From Galaxea fascicularis (taxonomy: Eukaryota; Cnidaria; Anthozoa; Scleractinia; Euphylliidae), in contig OX419338.1 in NCBI GenBank assembly GCA_948470475.1, positions 35,353,595-35,417,594 of the forward strand: a stretch of 64,000 nucleotides of DNA. The letters are read 5' to 3'. The translations under genes and the position numbers were made by a program. Positions 59,463-64,000 of the stretch are shown here, one piece after another; position 1 is the first letter of the stretch; every line of letters begins with the position of its first letter. The notes beneath the pieces are model-generated. The model did no database searches. It had not been told where the DNA came from and worked only from the letters and a program-made list of their open reading frames with translations.

Positions 59463-61865
59463 AACTGTGAAAGTTATTGATCAGTTTCAGTGTTTTTTTT
59501 CCTTTCTGGTGGAAAGTCTTTCCAATAGATCATGTTGTCGCTCTTTAAGTCTGGCTTGTGGTAGGCTTGAATATAAAGTTCAAAATTCTATAATAATAAG
59601 AGTAGTTGTTGTCTTTTTTTTTTAATCGGTTCTTTTCACTACATGTACAAATCACAATAGAAGTTGGTCAAAATGTACTTCAAAATAGTGCAGTGAGGAA
59701 GCCCTAAAAGAGACCATCCACTACTTCTTAATTTCAAGTTGTTCTTCTTCTAATGTGTAGTTTAATTTTGAGAATTGTTGATAATCCACATTCTCTTTAT
59801 CCAGAATAGTTGTGTTGCAGTAGGTAGCCTATGATTAGCATTGAAAGCTCAGTGTGTGTGCACTAAATTGAACCTACAATAAATCTAGGCTCGCTTGTAT
59901 GGTGTTTGCCGTAAAGTTTTGTTATTCAATTAGGCTTAGTACGATTTGCCGTACATCTTAATTCCTAGAATTGTAGTTGTTTAGTGTTGTTGTAGCTGGA
60001 AAACATGCCATGCATTACATAAACCTATAGTTGGCACAAACATTTATGACAGTTCACTGATCCCGTTTATTGAGGAAAGAACTAGCAAAACATTAACATT
60101 TCAGTGTAACAATGACTTGGACGTAAGGATTTTACATCAAGAGTTGTCTGTTGGATACATCATACTTAAACAAAACTACTTCAATGTAATGCGGAAAGTT
60201 CGTGTGTGAAAGTTGAAACCTAGTCTAACGAAAACTAATCAGTAAATTATCACAAAATCTACATTTTTCTTATACTCGACATGAATTCAGTGTGTTTCAA
60301 TATAGGTACCGGTGGATTTGCTCAATACAGTGTGCCAAGACATAGTGTAATAAGCCTGCCGCAATGGGCACGACATTGATTGTTTCCATGTGACTGCAAC
60401 GGCGTACTAGTGTTCCATCATTAGGAGTGTATTTTGAACCTGACCGACTGTGAATGGAGTTCACGTTTGAAACAGGTTTAAACATTACCGAGATTTGAAC
60501 ATTTGGTTCCTTTGATGCGTGGGATAGATCACGACTTGTTTTCAAAATTTAATTTTCTTTTCCTTTCTATTATTTGAAATATGTTTAATATTTAGGTTGC
60601 TTTTAAGCTAAACCAGTTTCAAGTTTGAAATTGAAAAGATCGAACAATAATTTAATGCGGAAAAAAATATTTTCTGTTCAGTTTATTCTTCGCAACTTTT
60701 CCATCTCAAAACTAACACTTCAACTGGAACAAAAAAGGTGGGCTATTTAGCCTCGGAAATCGCAATTTATTTCCACTACAGAATGATAACGTTTTTCTGA
60801 ATCGTTATCAAAGTGTTAAATTAATGAAATGAACAACACCAGAAAGAAAACATCTTGTAACATTCTAAAAATTGTTTAAAATTACATGTAGAAACAAAGT
60901 TTCAGTGGAAAGTTGAGGTTTTTGTATTGAACGAGACTATGGCTGTTAATCGAACCTATTATAACGCTGAAAAGGTTTCAAAAATAAATAAAAAAGAATT
61001 ACAAAGACTTAACGTAAGAAAATCAATCCTAAGTATTTTCTTTAAATGAACAGTATCCTTTAGGAAAAGTACATTTTTTTTCTTGGGGGGGTGGGGGTAG
61101 GGTTATGGCCTCAAAGGGGAGGGTAGTCAGTGAAAATGAGCACCAAAAGGGGAAGGTCATACCTCTTTGTAAGTTATGCAAGGGGAGGGTCACATCTTTT
61201 TCCAGGTTTTTTAATGAGGATGGACAAGTTGGCCGAAAACACAGGTAGAATTCTGCCAAAGGGGATTGGAAAAGCCAGTATGATTGCCTTTTGGATCTGG
61301 AATCCACCCAAGTGAGACATCTTTGGAAATGCTACTTCTTTGTTGGTTTTCTTGCTCATCATGTGCTGTTTGTGAGGCCTCAAAATGTTGGAGCTGTCAA
61401 TTTTTCGTGATGTATTGGGGCGCTCCCACAAAGTACTCCATTACCCGTCAAACTCCATAAGTTGACTCATGAACACTTTCCCCGATTAATTGATTCCTTG
61501 CGAATCTATACCCATATTACTGGTCCAGTTTGAGGACGTGTGAAAATGGTACGACAAGAAGATTTGTGTCATCATAAAGCGGAAATTGAGCTACAGATCA
61601 CGAACGCGCAGAGCCTCCCTGGAAAGCGAGAAACATCGTGTGATAAATGGTGATTTAATAATTTGTAAATTAGCAAAATATTTTTACGCTGCTGTAACAT
61701 TTAAAATGTCCGGCAATACTGTTCATAAAGAAGAACATACAGCGACTAAGTTTATAGGACGAAGTTCTTAATAATGTTTCACTCGTGCGCGAGAAGTTTC
61801 CATTAACAAAATTCTGCCTTTAACAAAATTCGAAAATGTAGGAAATTTTTGTTTTGGAGAGTTAG
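59463..61865. other. 2.4-kb spacer between inverted satellite arrays, no gene recognised
   Basis: AT-rich, non-repetitive sequence. Minus-strand open frames 60297-60545 and 61029-61431 have no recognised domain; the second spans a G-rich GGGGAGGG repeat tract (61085-61200). No complementary inner arms were seen. Confidence 0.5.
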
Positions 61866-64000
61866 GTACAGCTAAGGATGGCTAAGTACGGCTAAGGATG
61901 GCTAAGTACAGCAAAGGATGTCTAAGTGCGGCTAGGGATGGCTAAGTACGGCTAAGAATGTCTAAGTACAGCTAAGGATGCCTAAGTACCGCTAAGGATG
62001 CCTAAGTACCGCTAAGGATGCCTAAGTACGGCTAAGGATGTCTAAATAAGGCTAAGGATGGCTAAGTACCGCTAAGGATAGCTAAGTACAGCTAAGGACG
62101 TCGAAATAAGGCTAAGGATGGCTAAGTACGGCTAAGGATGGCTAAGTACAGCTAACGACGTCTAAGTACCGCTAAGGATGTCTAAGTACAGCTAAGGATG
62201 GCTAAGTACCGCTAAGGACGTCTAAGTACCGCTAAGGATGTCTAAGTACAGCTAAGAATGGCTAAGTACCGCTAAGGATGGCTAACTACGGCTAAGGACG
62301 TCTAAGTACCGCTAAGGATGTCTAAGTACAGCTAAGGATGTCTAAGTACGGCTAAGGATAGCTAAGTACGGCTAAGGATGTCTATGTACAGCTAAGGATG
62401 GCTAAGTACGGCTAAGGACGTCTAAGTACCGCTAAGGATGTCTAAGTACCGCATAGGATGGCTAAGTACAGCTAAGGATGGCTAAGTACAGCTAAGGATG
62501 GCTAAGTACGGCTAAGGATTTCTAAGTACGGCAAAAGATGTCTAAGTACAGCTAAGGATGGCTAAGTATGGCTAAGGATGTCTAATTAAGGCTAAGGATG
62601 GCTAAGTACCGCTAAGGATGGCTAAGTACGGCTAAGGACGTCTGAGTACCGCTAAGGATGTCTAAGTACAGCTAAGGATGGCTAAGTACAGCTAAGGATG
62701 GCTAAGTACAGCTAAGGATGTCTAAGTACGGCTAAGGATGGCTAAGTACAGCTAAGGATGGCTAACTACGGCTAAGGATGGCTAAGTACAGCTAAGGACG
62801 TCGAAATAAGGCTAAGGATGGCTAAGTACGGCTAAGGATGGCTAAGTACAGCTAAGGACGTCTAAGTACCGCTAAGGATGTCTAAGTACAGCTAAGGATG
62901 GCTAAGTACAGCTAAGGATGGCTAAGTACCGCTAAGGATGGCTAACTACGGCTAAGGACGTCTAAGTACCGCTAAGGATGTCTAAGTACCGCTAAGGATG
63001 GCTAAGTACAGCTAAGGATGTCTAAGTACGGCTAAGGATGGCTAAGTACGGCTAAGGATGGCTAAGTACCGCTAAGGATGTCTAAGTACGGCTAAGGATG
63101 CCTAAGTACAGCTACGGATGTCCAAGTACAGCTAAGGATGGCTACGTACGGCTAAGGATGCCTAAGTACAGCTAAGGAAGGCTAAGTACAGCTAAGGATG
63201 TCTATGTACAGCTAAGGATTGCTAAGTACGGCTAAGGACGTCTAAGTACCGCTAAGGATGTCTAAGTACCGCATAGGATGGCTAAGTACAGCTAAGGATG
63301 GCTAAGTACGGCTAAGGATTTCTAAGTACGGCAAAAGATGTCTAAGTACAGCTAAGGATGGCTAAGTATGGCTAAGGATGTCTAATTAAGGCTAAGGATG
63401 GCTAAGTACCGCTAAGGATGGCTAAGTACGGCTAAGGACGTCTGAGTACCGCTAAGGATGTCTAAGTACAGCTAAGGATGGCTAAGTACGGCTAAGGATG
63501 CTTAAGTACGGCTAAGGATGTCTAAGTACGGCTAAGGATGGCTAAGTACAGCTAAGGATGGCTAACTACGGCTAAGGACGTCTAAGTACCGCTAAGGATG
63601 GCTAAGTACAGCTAAGGACGTCGAAATAAGGCTAAGGATGGCTAAGTACGGCTAAGGATGGCTAAGTACAGCTAAGGACGTCTAAGTACCGCTAAGGATG
63701 TCTAAGTACAGCTAAGGATGGCTAAGTACAGCTAAGGATGGCTAAGTACCGCTAAGGATGGCTAACTACGGCTAAGGACGTCTAAGTACCGCTAAGGATG
63801 TCTAAGTACCGCTAAGGATGGCTAAGTACAGCTAAGGATGTCTAAGTACGGCTAAGGATGGCTAAGTACGGCTAAGGATGGCTAAGTACCGCTAAGGATG
63901 TCTAAGTACGGCTAAGGATGCCTAAGTACAGCTACGGATGTCCAAGTACAGCTAAGGATGGCTACGTACGGCTAAGGATGCCTAAGTACAGCTAAGGAAG
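61866..64000 (-). repeat. Same satellite in opposite orientation, continues past window end
   Basis: Units GCTAAGTACGGCTAAGGATG are the exact reverse complement of the first array. Decamer register again holds across the array. A higher-order repeat of about 820 bp is visible: 62801-63180 recurs at 63621-64000, with marker decamers TCGAAATAAG and GCTACGGATG. TCCTTACACA-type punctuation is absent here. Confidence 0.95.

Noticed and set aside
61866..64000. CRISPR-like array
   Set aside because: Units are contiguous 10/20-mers with no spacers, in a eukaryotic context; this is satellite DNA.

Overview
This is an intron-rich, AT-leaning metazoan nuclear window, crowded with short transposon relics. 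The gene set (a three-exon-phase DDX19/DBP5 helicase gene, a collagen prolyl 4-hydroxylase alpha subunit, a DAN-family cystine-knot protein), together with RTE-type LINEs, Penelope-like elements, a hammerhead ribozyme unit and a tRNA-headed SINE, suggests an anthozoan cnidarian, most likely a stony coral. The species assignment is inference; no organism-specific marker was read directly.

Layout. 1-7.9 kb: MITE-like inverted-repeat elements, a 5'-truncated RTE LINE (4.3-4.9 kb) and a SINE nested in a palindromic element (6.7-7.3 kb). 7.9-11.6 kb: five exons of a P4HA gene on the minus strand, covering the N-terminal and peptide-binding half; the catalytic exons were not found and would lie to the left. 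11.6-18.2 kb: no recognisable gene. 18.2-20.6 kb: a foldback-like element whose 0.6-0.8 kb arms are built of 21/42-bp tandem repeats. 20.6-30 kb: MITEs and a ~305-bp tandem repeat at 25.9-26.8 kb, no convincing gene. 30.07-30.49 kb: an intact DAN/NBL1-like secreted BMP-antagonist coding exon. 31-33.2 kb: a cluster of palindromic MITEs.

33.9-43.3 kb: a complete ten-exon DDX19/DBP5-like DEAD-box RNA helicase on the minus strand (474 residues, all motifs). 48.3-55.5 kb: a second, same-orientation copy retaining exons 5-10 and the homologous introns, but lacking exons 1-4, with damaged helicase motifs and a premature stop. The paired introns act as natural filled/empty sites and allow several transposon insertions to be dated relative to the duplication.

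Between and beyond the two copies lie LINE and Penelope-like fragments (45.8-46.7 kb). The truncated copy abuts a ~3.5-kb array of 10/20-bp satellite units (56.0-59.5 kb). A 2.4-kb spacer follows, and then the same satellite in the opposite orientation from 61.9 kb to the window end. A complete-looking hammerhead ribozyme in a retrozyme-like repeat unit sits at 51.66-51.70 kb inside an intron of the decayed helicase copy. The genes share no evident pathway; the window is best read as three unrelated genes in repeat-rich DNA plus one segmental duplication being eroded by mobile elements.
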